NCBI GenBank assembly: GCA_029213065.1
Contig: JARGPH010000031.1
Location: forward strand, 1-64,000
Direction: 5' to 3'
DNA from: Verrucomicrobiales bacterium
Lineage (GTDB): Bacteria; Verrucomicrobiota; Verrucomicrobiia; Verrucomicrobiales; DEV007
DNA: 64,000 bases
Part shown: positions 8,083-16,407 of the stretch, one piece after another
Layout of the letters: each line of letters starts with the position of its first letter
How positions within the stretch are numbered: position 1 is the stretch's first letter
Made by a program: the position numbers and the translations under genes
The notes under the pieces: model-generated
The model's database searches: none
Seen by the model: the letters and a program-made list of their open reading frames with translations, nothing else
What the model was told of the DNA's origin: nothing

Positions 8083-8745
8083 ATGAACATCATCGAAGCG
8101 ATCCGGGGCAGGGCCTCTACGCGTGCCTTTCTCGATCGACCCGTCGAGCGCGAAACCATCGAAGCGATCCTCGAGGCGGCGCGCTGGGCACCTTCCGGGG
8201 GGAACACTCAGCCATGGGAGGTTGCGGTCGTGACCGGAGACCTCAAAAAAGAGATTGGTGACCGTATGGTCGAAGCGCTGCGTTCCGGCGACAAGGGGAA
8301 TGCGGATTATCAGTACTACGCTCACCGGTTCCCTGAGCCCTTCCGCACGCGCCGTTTCACTTGCGGTATGGCGCTCTACGATGCGCTCGGGATCGCGCGG
8401 AGCGACAAGGAAGCCCGGGGTCAGCAATGGGAGCAGAATTATCACGGCTTCGGCGCTCCGGTGGAGTTGTATTTCTTCGTCGATGAAGCGCTTGAGATGG
8501 GGTCATGGGTCGACACCGGTATGTTCATTCAAACCGTGTTGCTCGCGGCCCGCGCCTACGATCTCGAAACCTGCCCTCAAGCCGCACTCGCCGAATACCC
8601 TGACATTGTCCGCGATGTCCTCAATATCCCCTGCGGGAAGAAGCTCGTCTGCGGCCTCGCGCTCGGCTACCCGGACCGCGAGGCGCCGGTGAACAACTAC
8701 CGAACCGAACGCGCGCCGGTCGATGAGTTCACGCGCTGGTATTGA
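8083..8745 (+). CDS. Nitroreductase-family flavoprotein
   Basis: About 220 residues from the ATG at 8083. The open frame extends back to 7924, but those 53 residues are Arg-rich and not family-like, and nitroreductases begin at 'MNIIEAIRGRASTRAF'. Seen: 'RASTRAFLDRPVERETIEAILEAARWAPSGGNTQPWEVAVV' (FMN-binding region, split here only for description), a central 'MGSWVDTGMFIQTVLLAARAYDLETCPQ' helix, and the late 'CGLALGYPD' strand. These enzymes use FMN and NAD(P)H to reduce nitro, quinone or similar substrates in the cytoplasm. Substrate unknown. It stands alone on the plus strand after the toxin-antitoxin pair. Confidence 0.9.
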   Translation: MNIIEAIRGRASTRAFLDRPVERETIEAILEAARWAPSGGNTQPWEVAVVTGDLKKEIGDRMVEALRSGDKGNADYQYYAHRFPEPFRTRRFTCGMALYDALGIARSDKEARGQQWEQNYHGFGAPVELYFFVDEALEMGSWVDTGMFIQTVLLAARAYDLETCPQAALAEYPDIVRDVLNIPCGKKLVCGLALGYPDREAPVNNYRTERAPVDEFTRWY

Positions 8746-8852
8746 ATGAAAATCCCGACTCACCAGTCCCGGGGCCAAATTATCTAATACCTTACACTGA
8801 AGGAACATATTTTTGAACAACGTTCGTCACATTATGACTAAGAGAACTGAAT

Positions 8853-8869
8853 CACGGTTTCAACCCCGT
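8853..8869. repeat. Degenerate copy of the TTTCAA-loop palindrome
   Basis: CACGGTTTCAACCCCGT matches the CACGGGG-TTTCAA-CCCCGTG palindrome of the 4725-5259 repeat but lacks three Gs in the left arm, so the hairpin is decayed. It lies just upstream of the Cys-repeat gene. Confidence 0.5.
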
Positions 8870-8912
8870 TCAACCTTACAACAAGCAAACCTCAATCCCT
8901 GATAAATACCCT

Positions 8913-9635
8913 ATGACTGAATCTAGAATTTTCTCACCAGTGGCAGCCATTTTCGGACTTGCCCTCCTCACACTCCCACTACATGCCGACCCGGGCAAAA
9001 AAGGCGAAGCCTGTCAGAAACAGGAATGCAAGACTGACGGGAAGTGCAAAACGGACGGAAAATGCAAGACCGATGGAGCCTGCTGCAAGTCAGACGGGAA
9101 GTGCAAGAGCGACGGAGCCTGCAAAACGGACGCATCCTGTAAAACCGACGGGAAGTGCAAGACCGACGGAGCCTGTAAAACCGACGGGAAGTGCAAGAGC
9201 GACGGGGCCTGCAAAACGGACGGGGAGTGCAAAACCGGAGCGAAATGCGGAGGGGACGAAGAAGCGCTTTATAAGGCAATGGAGGATGGTATCCGCGCAG
9301 CAGTCGAACTCGGAAAAATCAGCCCCGAGGAAGCCAGAAAGTTGATGGAAGGCCTCGCAAAAGATCGTCACGAACTGGAGCTGAAAAGAGTCATGAAGCG
9401 CGGCATCGAAGCAGCCGTCAAACTTGGAAAGATCTCCAAAGAGGATGCTAAGAAGATGTTGTGCGACGAGGCCAAAGAATGCCCTCACGCTAAAGCAGAA
9501 GCTGAGAAAGCAGCAGCAAAACCTTCCAAAAAGGCGGAACCGAAAGCAACTGAGAAGAAACCGGTAGCGCCCAAGGTCGAGCCGAAGCCTAAAAAAGAAG
9601 GCGCTGAGAAAGCGGCTCCTGCCAAAGGTGCCTGA
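8913..9635 (+). CDS. Exported Cys/Lys repeat protein (CKxDGx hexapeptides)
   Basis: 240 residues. A signal peptide (residues 1 to about 25, ending LPLHA before DPGKK) is followed by roughly twelve tandem hexapeptides of the form C-K-(T/S)-D-G-(K/A) at about residues 39-108, one interrupted by a double Cys and one by DAS. Then come two copies of a roughly 33-residue helical unit ('AMEDGIRAAVELGKISPEEARKLM' and 'VMKRGIEAAVKLGKISKEDAKKML'), and a Lys/Ala/Pro tail like a histone H1 tail. I do not recognise a named family. Regular Cys plus Asp suggests metal binding or disulfide cross-linking in the envelope; this is inference. The gene is alone and is followed by a strong terminator. Confidence 0.75.
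   Translation: MTESRIFSPVAAIFGLALLTLPLHADPGKKGEACQKQECKTDGKCKTDGKCKTDGACCKSDGKCKSDGACKTDASCKTDGKCKTDGACKTDGKCKSDGACKTDGECKTGAKCGGDEEALYKAMEDGIRAAVELGKISPEEARKLMEGLAKDRHELELKRVMKRGIEAAVKLGKISKEDAKKMLCDEAKECPHAKAEAEKAAAKPSKKAEPKATEKKPVAPKVEPKPKKEGAEKAAPAKGA
9027..9248 (+). repeat. 18-bp tandem repeats inside the Cys-rich gene
   Basis: Imperfect 18-base units beginning TGCAA(A/G)A and encoding C-K-x-D-G-x. Copies differ mainly at third positions and at the sixth codon (Lys or Ala), which is what unequal crossing-over plus drift would give. Confidence 0.85.
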
Positions 9636-9691
9636 TACACCCTCGCAACCTTCCTCTACAAGCCACGTGCTTTAGTGGAGATGTGAATTTC

Positions 9692-9725
9692 GCCCTCGCA
9701 GTCTCATGATTGCGGGGGCTTTTTT
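9692..9725 (+). terminator. Intrinsic terminator after the Cys-repeat gene
   Basis: A 9-base stem (GCCCTCGCA with TGCGGGGGC, one G-U pair) encloses a loop of about 10 bases and is followed directly by six Ts. It lies 57 bases after the stop codon at 9635. Confidence 0.85.
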
Positions 9726-9992
9726 GTGTCCACGTTGCAGAACTCGCTCCCGGAATGGCTCACACTCGCATGACAGAATGCCATTCGCGTAGATGCATCT
9801 GTAGCGAATCCGCGCGGCCCATCGCCTCCGCTGATAAATGGGACAAAAACGCCTCTTTTCCGACGAAACAATTCTTCATAACACGCGATCTATTCAGTTG
9901 CCCGCGCTGTTTTTCGGGACGATCTCATAGGGATACATATAGAAATACTTCCTATCGTCCCGCCCGTCGACACCGACGCGTTACTTGATAAC

Positions 9993-10595
9993 TTGCTGCA
10001 GGGACTTGCCGAAACCGGGTATGTCATCATTCCCAACTTTCTGGGTCTTTCCGACACACGGAACCTCATCGCCGAATGCGTTGCCCGGTCGGAAGAAGGC
10101 GACCTGAGACCGGCAGCGATTGGCCGCGGGTCCGGGAAGAATATCCAACCCGAAATCCGAACCGACCACATCCATTGGCTGGAACCCGGCAACCTCAGTG
10201 AATCGCAGACTCTTTACCGGGACAAAATGGAGGACATCCGCGAACGACTCAACCGGACCTTATTTCTCGGATTAGTCGAGCTGGAGGCGCACCTTGCCCG
10301 TTTTGCTCCCGGCGGCTATTACAAGCCTCATCTGGATTGCCACAAGCAAACCAAATCCCGGATCCTTTCCGCGATTCTCTACCTCGACGAAGGCTGGATC
10401 GAAAGCGACGGTGGGCAGCTCCGCCTCTATATCGATACCACCAGCGGAGTCAACGGGCCCTGGATCGATATCTTCCCCGAACCCGGCAAGCTCGTCATTT
10501 TCGTTTCCGCCGAGTTCTGGCACGAAGTCCGCAAGTCCTCCCGGTTTCGCCACAGCCTCACCGGCTGGTTCCGTGGCCGCGAGTTGGTGAATTGA
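9993..10595 (+). CDS. 2OG-Fe(II) oxygenase
   Basis: 200 residues from a TTG at 9993. The frame is open back to a TAA at 9879, but no ATG or GTG lies in it, so the real start may be this TTG or a rare codon further up. Fold markers of the prolyl-4-hydroxylase-like family are clear: 'FAPGGYYKPHLDCH' with iron ligands H113 and D115, 'SAILYLDEGWIESDGGQLRLY', then 'FVSAEFWHEV' with the third ligand H177 and 'RHSLTGWFR', whose Arg (about R186) would hold 2-oxoglutarate. It is similar to small SM-20/PKHD oxygenases that hydroxylate protein or small-molecule targets in the cytoplasm. Substrate unknown; no obvious operon partner. Confidence 0.82.
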   Translation: MLQGLAETGYVIIPNFLGLSDTRNLIAECVARSEEGDLRPAAIGRGSGKNIQPEIRTDHIHWLEPGNLSESQTLYRDKMEDIRERLNRTLFLGLVELEAHLARFAPGGYYKPHLDCHKQTKSRILSAILYLDEGWIESDGGQLRLYIDTTSGVNGPWIDIFPEPGKLVIFVSAEFWHEVRKSSRFRHSLTGWFRGRELVN

Positions 10596-10703
10596 GGCCC
10601 TGACCAAAGGAGGAAGATTCAGCATCTTCCGCTACAGGACCGGGGCTGAGAAAAAGTTCCGGTGCCTGGATCCCGCCGGGCCGATCTCCCTTCCCGAAAT
10701 TGA

Positions 10704-11513
10704 TCAGCACTCTCTTTGATCGGCAGTAATGCGATGGAAACTGAAGAGCAGGCCGAGTCCGATCGACAGCGAGAAGACAACGTCTGAGGCGTAGTGAGCG
10801 CCGAGGATAACGCGACTCGCGGCGACCGCTATGGCCCACGCAAACAAAGGGACAAAGGCGACGGCTCGGAGACGAGGTGGAAAATACAGCACGAGAAAAC
10901 AGGCCATGACCCCCATCGCGGTGTGTCCGGAAGGAAAGGAATGGTGATCATTGATTCCCTGCGGAAGATACCAGGGAGTGAAATGAGTGACTCCCTCCTC
11001 CAGATTATTGAATCGTGCTCGTCCCCATAATTTTTTGAGAATCTGCACAAGGAAGAGCGGATGCAGAACGCCGGCGAGAACGACCAACCCCGCGCTGCGG
11101 GCCATTGCGGCTCTCGTCATAAAACGCTGCGCGCCGAGGATTGCGGCGAGAGGAAAAAGAAGAAGAAACCAGACAAAAAGCCCCTCAATCCTTGAGGCCA
11201 CCGGATGGTGTTTCTCGATGAAAATATAAATCTCCAGACAAAACGGCACCAACATGAGAAGCCGGATAGCAAGACGCCGCCCATAGACGAGATAGACTCC
11301 GGACGAAACGAGAATAAGAGCGTGCCCGGGATACTCTCCAAACTTCCGAAGGAAGAGGCCGAACCGGCTTTCCGGCTCGTAGGCCGCCCGGGCAATCTGA
11401 AGGTCAAACAGCCCGCAAAGCACGAGGAGGCCAAGCGTCAATCCTGCGAGTATCCAGTAACCCTTCTTCTCAAGAGAGATATCGCGACCAGGCCGTGGTG
11501 GAAGTGCTTTCAT
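10704..11513 (-). CDS. PAP2-family membrane phosphatase
   Basis: 269 residues with about six hydrophobic segments (residues 20-40, 64-80, 82-99, 112-128, 140-158, 200-218, 220-250). The three PAP2 phosphatase motifs are present: K160/K161 to 'WGRAR' (R165/R167), 'SFPSGHTA' (S195, H197) and 'SRVILGAHYASD' (R234, H240, D244). It would remove phosphate from a lipid carrier such as undecaprenyl pyrophosphate or phosphatidic acid at the membrane. The 'P' of the usual KxxxxxxRP motif is replaced by Ala. Convergent with the 2OG oxygenase, 108 bp apart. Confidence 0.87.
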   Translation of the reverse strand: MKALPPRPGRDISLEKKGYWILAGLTLGLLVLCGLFDLQIARAAYEPESRFGLFLRKFGEYPGHALILVSSGVYLVYGRRLAIRLLMLVPFCLEIYIFIEKHHPVASRIEGLFVWFLLLFPLAAILGAQRFMTRAAMARSAGLVVLAGVLHPLFLVQILKKLWGRARFNNLEEGVTHFTPWYLPQGINDHHSFPSGHTAMGVMACFLVLYFPPRLRAVAFVPLFAWAIAVAASRVILGAHYASDVVFSLSIGLGLLFSFHRITADQREC

Positions 11514-11751
11514 GTTCGGGGGAGAGATACGCGCAGGGTGGCCCGGGAATCAAATCACTCTGAACAGTATGACTAACCGCGATCCCTTCTCATCGAAATG
11601 CTGGATTCGCGTATCGAATCAGATTCCTTCGCGGGAGGAGGCACGGGAAGAAGCCCCTGAAATCCCCTTTCCAAACCCACCACTCCACCTAGACTAATCG
11701 CGCCCTGGCCGCATACGCCCCATCACTTTACGCATCGATATACCGCACCCT

Positions 11752-13035
11752 ATGAAACCTCTAATTTTGGCCCTGACAGGATTCGCCTTTCTTTTGAACA
11801 CGGGATTTTCGGAGGACAAACCGCTTTGGGATCTCGCTACTGACACGATTCCGGCGGAACTGAAATCGGGAAATATCGAGAAAGCCGACAGCAAGGTTAC
11901 CCTCCGGGACGGCGCGGCCTTTGCAGTTCCAGCTGAAGCATTCCCCGACCAGAAGAACTTCACCGTCGAGATCACTTTCGAGTTTAGCGAGCTCGTCGAA
12001 CAATCGCTCTTCACCGTCATGAGCAAGCAGACCGATGCCGATTCGGACGACGGCTTTACCGTCGATATGAATTACCGGGAAACGCCCTACTACGCCCGCC
12101 GCATCGCTTCCTACATCAACAATATCTTCATGAAATCGTCAGGCATCGGAGGACAGAAAGCTCCGGAAATCAATAAGCCTTACACCGTCACCCTCGCGGT
12201 GCGGGAAGGGTTAGCCACCTTCTATCTCGACGAGCGACCAATCAAACAGTGCTACATGGAAATGGTCCCGAACGACGAGCCGATGTGGATAGGAAAGAAC
12301 CTCAAAGGCTCCGACAAACCGATGCCTACGGTGATAAACAGCGTCAAAGTCTACGGGCCATCCTTCGACTATGTTTCCCCGAAAGAGACCAAAAGCGACA
12401 ATCCCCGGGGTGCCGTTGCCGGAAAAGGCTGGGCGCTTGATGTCCCCAAAATCGAACACGAGGACTGGCCCAAAATTCTGATCTACGGAGACTCGATTTC
12501 GATGGGCTACCGGGGATCCTTCATTCCTGAAATGTTGAAAGAAAGCGCCTACGTTTTTCACTGCGTTCATTTCGTGGGCGGCGACGTCCCCAAGGCGGCC
12601 CTGACTGAAATGGCAGGCCGCTACCAGTTCGATGCGATCGTGTTCAACAACGGACTGCACTCGCTGAACTGGACTCCGGACAAAGTTTCGGATGAACTGG
12701 TTCACCGGAGAATGAGCGACCTCGCACAGTGCTTCAAGACCGGTGCGCCACAGGCTGAAATATTCTATCTCATGACGACCCCGCACACCGCCCCGAAGCC
12801 TGCAAAGGACAAGCCGGTCGACAGCCTCGGAGAAAAAAATGATGTCGTTGTCAGGCTCAACACGATTTCCGGGGAGGTCATGAAGGAAGAAGGAATCGAG
12901 ATCATCGATGTCTATTCCATCCTCGCGGACAAGCTCGAACTGGCGAGCGGCGACGGCTATCACTGGGGCAGGCCTGCCTACGAAATCATCACCCGCGAAA
13001 TCACCGCAAAGGTTTTGCCTGTGATCAGCGAATAG
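11752..13035 (+). CDS. Exported SGNH/GDSL hydrolase with N-terminal lectin-like domain
   Basis: 427 residues with a signal peptide (MKPLILALTGFAFLLNTGFS). Residues about 25-205 look like a LamG/concanavalin-type beta sandwich ('KNFTVEITFEF', 'FYLDERPI', 'NSVKVYG'). Residues about 235-427 form an SGNH hydrolase: GDS with the nucleophile S248, the block II Gly in 'GGDVPK', the block III Asn in 'FNNGLHSL', and the 'DGYHWG' catalytic Asp401/His404 pair. This fits a carbohydrate esterase that removes acetyl groups from polysaccharide. It lies 40 bp before a GH105-like gene; rhamnogalacturonan acetylesterase plus GH105 is a sensible pair, which is inference. Confidence 0.85.
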   Translation: MKPLILALTGFAFLLNTGFSEDKPLWDLATDTIPAELKSGNIEKADSKVTLRDGAAFAVPAEAFPDQKNFTVEITFEFSELVEQSLFTVMSKQTDADSDDGFTVDMNYRETPYYARRIASYINNIFMKSSGIGGQKAPEINKPYTVTLAVREGLATFYLDERPIKQCYMEMVPNDEPMWIGKNLKGSDKPMPTVINSVKVYGPSFDYVSPKETKSDNPRGAVAGKGWALDVPKIEHEDWPKILIYGDSISMGYRGSFIPEMLKESAYVFHCVHFVGGDVPKAALTEMAGRYQFDAIVFNNGLHSLNWTPDKVSDELVHRRMSDLAQCFKTGAPQAEIFYLMTTPHTAPKPAKDKPVDSLGEKNDVVVRLNTISGEVMKEEGIEIIDVYSILADKLELASGDGYHWGRPAYEIITREITAKVLPVISE

Positions 13036-13075
13036 AATCCGGTTAGAAGGGGGAATCCCTGAGATTATTATCTGA

Positions 13076-14569
13076 ATGAAAAGACGTCACTTTATTCGAA
13101 ACAGCGGAGCGATATTGGCAGGTTCCGCCACTTTGGGCATTTCGCAGGATTCGAGTGGATCGGAAATCGTTTATCAGCATCCTCATATTTCCAATCTCGC
13201 GGGTTTGCCGATGGCTGAAGGAAAGCGCCTCCCTTTTGGATGGAACGCCTTTGCCGTGCCACTGCCCGGATCCACCGAATACCCCGTTCTGAAATGGGCC
13301 AACCTCCCCGCAACCGGCGCAGGCCGGCTACGCTTTACGATTGCGGTCGACCTGAGGGAGGAAATCGCGATCGATGTCCGCCTCGCAAAGTCGGGAGAGA
13401 AAATCGGTCAGCTGGATATTCGGTTCGCTCCGGTCCTCGAGCCCTTCGAGATAATCCTGACCGACGCACAAACCCGAAAAGTCGCTGAAGAGGGAATTTC
13501 ATTGGTCATGACAAAGGGAGAGAATCCCGTCTGGTTTTTCGAAGTCGACCCGGAGCAAAAAGAGCACGCCGCGCTTCAACCTCATTTGTTGTTCTCAGAT
13601 GATTCGGGTTCCCTCTCAGAGTTTTATAATCTGATGTCATCACCGGTCAGCCTTCAGCCATGGGGCTGGATGGAGGGTTGCGTCATGGACGGGCTTAACG
13701 ATCTGTTCCACGCCACAGGTGAAGCGAGATTTGAAAAAGCACTCCACAGTCACGTGAATCACTTTTTTGATGAGAACGATCGCCTCATTTACGAAGATCC
13801 CAAAAGTCGCCCCAACGACGGAGTGGTCTCGGACATTGAATCGACCCTGCCCCACGCCGTCATCGCGAAACTCCGGCCTGACCATCCCGTTTTTGACAAG
13901 GTAATCAATTTCTGGGCGACCCATCAGGATGAAGAAGGGTGTGTTAGAGATGGCGGAACAACTTCGGCCGAAGGCAGTTACACGATCGCCTATCCCATGA
14001 TGGTCATCGGAACCCAAAGAGGAGATGAAGCGTTGATCTCACTGTCATTGAAACAACTCAGGCTCCGTCGTGAGCGGCTCATTCACAACGACGATTGCTG
14101 GTTGCGCTATCACAAGGGCGGCAATCGCTCTTTTCAAAATTGGGCGAGAGGAGTTGCCTGGTATTCCCTCGGCCTCGTGAGAACTCTCAGCGAATACAAG
14201 GGTGATGAGGATATCTCGGATCTGAAAGCGGAAGTGGAGCGCTTCGCCCAATGGGTGAGCGGGCTCCAAAAGGAGAACGGGCTATGGAACTGTTTTCTCC
14301 ATAAGGATGTTCCGGTGGATACTTCGGGCTCAGCCGGGATTGCAGCGGCCCTCGCACTCGCTGTGAGAAACGGACTGTTGCCTGATGAGTATCTTCAGGT
14401 TTCCAGAAAGACACTTCGCGGCCTTGAGGGGTATTTGACTCCGGATGGATTTCTTACCGGAGTGGCGCAAAGCAACCGGGGTGGTCAGGCTCTCCAGGAG
14501 AGTGACTACCGCGTCATCTCACAAATGGGAATGGGATTGATGGCTCAATTAGCCGCCGCGCTTCCCTAG
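13076..14569 (+). CDS. Exported GH105/GH88-like unsaturated glycuronyl hydrolase
   Basis: 497 residues. It starts with a twin-arginine-like signal (KRRHFIRNSGAILAGSATLG). Residues about 30-165 are a beta-rich region. From about 190 on is an (alpha/alpha)6 barrel typical of GH105/GH88: 'WMEGCVMDGLNDLFHATG', 'PNDGVVSDIESTLPHAVIA', 'NWARGVAWYSLGLVRTL', 'ENGLWNCFLHKDVPVDTSGSAGIAAALALAV' (quoted in parts) and 'YRVISQMGMG'. The family removes the unsaturated uronic acid left by polysaccharide lyases. The upstream SGNH esterase gene suggests joint action on a pectin-like or other anionic polysaccharide. The exact GH family is uncertain because the N-terminal domain is unusual. Confidence 0.75.
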   Translation: MKRRHFIRNSGAILAGSATLGISQDSSGSEIVYQHPHISNLAGLPMAEGKRLPFGWNAFAVPLPGSTEYPVLKWANLPATGAGRLRFTIAVDLREEIAIDVRLAKSGEKIGQLDIRFAPVLEPFEIILTDAQTRKVAEEGISLVMTKGENPVWFFEVDPEQKEHAALQPHLLFSDDSGSLSEFYNLMSSPVSLQPWGWMEGCVMDGLNDLFHATGEARFEKALHSHVNHFFDENDRLIYEDPKSRPNDGVVSDIESTLPHAVIAKLRPDHPVFDKVINFWATHQDEEGCVRDGGTTSAEGSYTIAYPMMVIGTQRGDEALISLSLKQLRLRRERLIHNDDCWLRYHKGGNRSFQNWARGVAWYSLGLVRTLSEYKGDEDISDLKAEVERFAQWVSGLQKENGLWNCFLHKDVPVDTSGSAGIAAALALAVRNGLLPDEYLQVSRKTLRGLEGYLTPDGFLTGVAQSNRGGQALQESDYRVISQMGMGLMAQLAAALP

Positions 14570-14640
14570 CCAATCGCCCTTAACCTCCGATTCGGAACCT
14601 TTCCGCAGAAGCGAACCTGTGGGGAAGGCTCCTATAAAGT

Positions 14641-16014
14641 TTGTCATTTGAAGCCCTTTATGAAAAAATATCGGGCATGGCGGCCGATACGTATTCCAGC
14701 GACTTAACCGAATTTTTGAAGCGGGCGCTCGGTGCACAGTGTGCTGATTCGGACTCACCTTTAACCGAAGAAAAGCTCCGGGAGATCGCCGAGAACGCCG
14801 GATTGACCGGGGAAGACTGGGACAATCTTTGCAACCAACTGAACGCTCATCTCGCGAAGGGGCGGAACTTCCTGAAGTTCTCAAACTTCACCGATGCGAT
14901 CACCGAGTTGGAACACGCCTCCGCGATCGCCCCCTACAGGGCCGATGTTCTCGTCGATTGTGGAAAGGCTCATTTCGGCCGCTGGAAGGAAACGAACTCC
15001 CGCTCATCAAAGGAACGTGCTGAAGAATTGTTCCTCAAAGCCCTCGAAATCGATCCCGACAATGTCGATGCGGCCGAGCACATCAGCGACCTGAAGCAAC
15101 CGAGAGCAACTTCGCGTGCCGCGAAAAAAAAGGCGATCATCGCTGCAGGATTGGCTTTAGCGCTGGCTTGCGGCATTCCTTTCTGGATGGGAAACAGTGG
15201 AGCCTCGACTGAACCTGCAGACACCGTTGCAACGGTTAGTGAGACAGCGAAACGTCAGATCTACCCACCGGCGATGCTTCCTCAAGACGGAGAGAGTTCC
15301 GCCCTTCCCTTCGAGCGTGATCTCGTGGCCCACTGGACCTTCGACGAGGCGCCCTCGGAACAGCCTCTTCTCACCCGGGCCGGATCGGTTGAACAAAGTC
15401 AGGGCGTCGACGGGAATGCCGTTCGCTTTTTTTCCGACCGGAAATCAGGAATGTACACGGAACCTTCAACGCAGTTCGAGCTTCTCGATTCCATGACCGT
15501 TTCAGCATGGGTCAAGCCGGAGACTCGAGGAGCGACAGGTCAGATTGTCTGGTTCGGCGACCGGCGCGGCGGGAGGGATCCCTGGCAGCTCACCCTCCTC
15601 GGCAACGGCCAGGTTCGCTTCCGAACCGATCGGGCGGTTACGAGTAAACCCACTTTCCCCGTGCGGCAGCAGGAGATCGTCGTTGCCGATGATGGAGTCT
15701 CCCATCTCAATCAACACATCGCGGCAGTGTCTCCCGATATGCTACCGCTCAATGAGTGGTCCTTCGTTACCGGACGGATCGAAAAAGGGCCGGGGAACGA
15801 AAGCGTCATTACCATCTTCATCAATGGCGAGGCTGTCAACGAGGTGCGAACCACGGAATCCGTGGACTACGAGACCGCGGGAATGTGGCTCTCTATCGGT
15901 GCGGTGCATCAGGGCGACACCCAGAACTTCGGAGGGTCGATCGATGAAGTTCGCGTCTATCGGAGCGCTCTCTCCGAAGATGAAATTCGGGAGATCTACC
16001 GGCACGCCCGCTGA
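14641..16014 (+). CDS. TPR membrane protein with external LamG-like domain
   Basis: 457 residues from a TTG with GGGGAAGG about 12 bases upstream; the ATG at 14677 is an alternative that drops 12 residues. Residues about 70-155 are TPR-like helices ('AKGRNFLKFSNFTDAITELEHASAIAP', 'ADVLVDCGKAHFGRW', 'ALEIDPDNVDAAEHI'). A single membrane segment lies at about 163-182. The external part (225-455) is a concanavalin/LamG fold ('DLVAHWTFDEAPSE', 'SMTVSAWVKPE', 'FGGSIDEVRVYRSALSEDEI'). It would join a cytoplasmic protein-binding module to a glycan-binding one. No catalytic residues are recognised. Confidence 0.78.
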   Translation: MSFEALYEKISGMAADTYSSDLTEFLKRALGAQCADSDSPLTEEKLREIAENAGLTGEDWDNLCNQLNAHLAKGRNFLKFSNFTDAITELEHASAIAPYRADVLVDCGKAHFGRWKETNSRSSKERAEELFLKALEIDPDNVDAAEHISDLKQPRATSRAAKKKAIIAAGLALALACGIPFWMGNSGASTEPADTVATVSETAKRQIYPPAMLPQDGESSALPFERDLVAHWTFDEAPSEQPLLTRAGSVEQSQGVDGNAVRFFSDRKSGMYTEPSTQFELLDSMTVSAWVKPETRGATGQIVWFGDRRGGRDPWQLTLLGNGQVRFRTDRAVTSKPTFPVRQQEIVVADDGVSHLNQHIAAVSPDMLPLNEWSFVTGRIEKGPGNESVITIFINGEAVNEVRTTESVDYETAGMWLSIGAVHQGDTQNFGGSIDEVRVYRSALSEDEIREIYRHAR

Positions 16015-16040
16015 GAGCGCAGCCGAAGCGGCCGGGTGAA

Positions 16041-16059
16041 TGGCAGAGAGAGTGGGATT
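16041..16059. repeat. Near-copy of the tRNA-Ser 3' end
   Basis: TGGCAGAGAGAGTGGGATT matches 18 of 19 bases of the tRNA-Ser 3' end at 16184-16202, in the same orientation and 143 bp away. The similarity stops abruptly after this point. Such tails arise when elements integrate at tRNA genes, but no integrase is present between the copies. Confidence 0.6.
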
Positions 16060-16138
16060 GTCCGCGTCGTCGTTCGCTGCGCTTTCTCCTTTGGCCGACC
16101 TCTTCGAGTCGAACTCGGTTCGAACCCTTTCTCTGAAT

Positions 16139-16184
16139 ATCAAAATAGACCAAGCCCGCTACGCCGGGCCTGGTCTATTTTGAT
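16139..16184. repeat. 46-bp near-perfect palindrome abutting the tRNA-Ser gene
   Basis: Arms of 20 bases (ATCAAAATAGACCA followed by AGCCCG, and its complement) with one mismatch and a 6-base loop CTACGC. It begins exactly where the tRNA 3' CCA end stops, so in the tRNA's direction of transcription it would form a hairpin right after the tRNA and may serve as terminator or processing signal. There is no long T tract after it. Confidence 0.75.
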
Positions 16185-16273
16185 GGCAGAGGGAGTGGGA
16201 TTCGAACCCACGGTAGTTTGCACTACACTCGATTTCGAATCGAGCGCCTTAAACCGGACTCAGCCATCCCTCC
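16184..16273 (-). tRNA. tRNA-Ser(CGA)
   Basis: 90 bases with an encoded CCA end. Acceptor stem GGAGGGA pairs with TCCCTCT (first pair G-U), discriminator G. The anticodon stem CTCGA/TCGAG holds the loop TTCGAAA, giving anticodon CGA for UCG codons. A long variable arm (TGTAGTGCAAACTACC region) is as expected for a class II serine tRNA, and the T arm contains GTTCGAATCCC. Confidence 0.95.
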
Positions 16274-16407
16274 AAAAAGCTTCACCTTAAATTCGTGAAT
16301 CGTTCCCGGCAATCGAGTCGGTGGGACTGCACGGAAGGGATCGCTATTTTCCTCTGCATCCACCTATTTTCAACCGCGAATTCAGATCTTTCGCGCACGC
16401 TCAATTG

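Noticed and set aside
16036-16290. Open frame with a GVGFEPT peptide on the plus strand
   Set aside because: It is the antisense reading of the tRNA-Ser gene, a well-known false gene.
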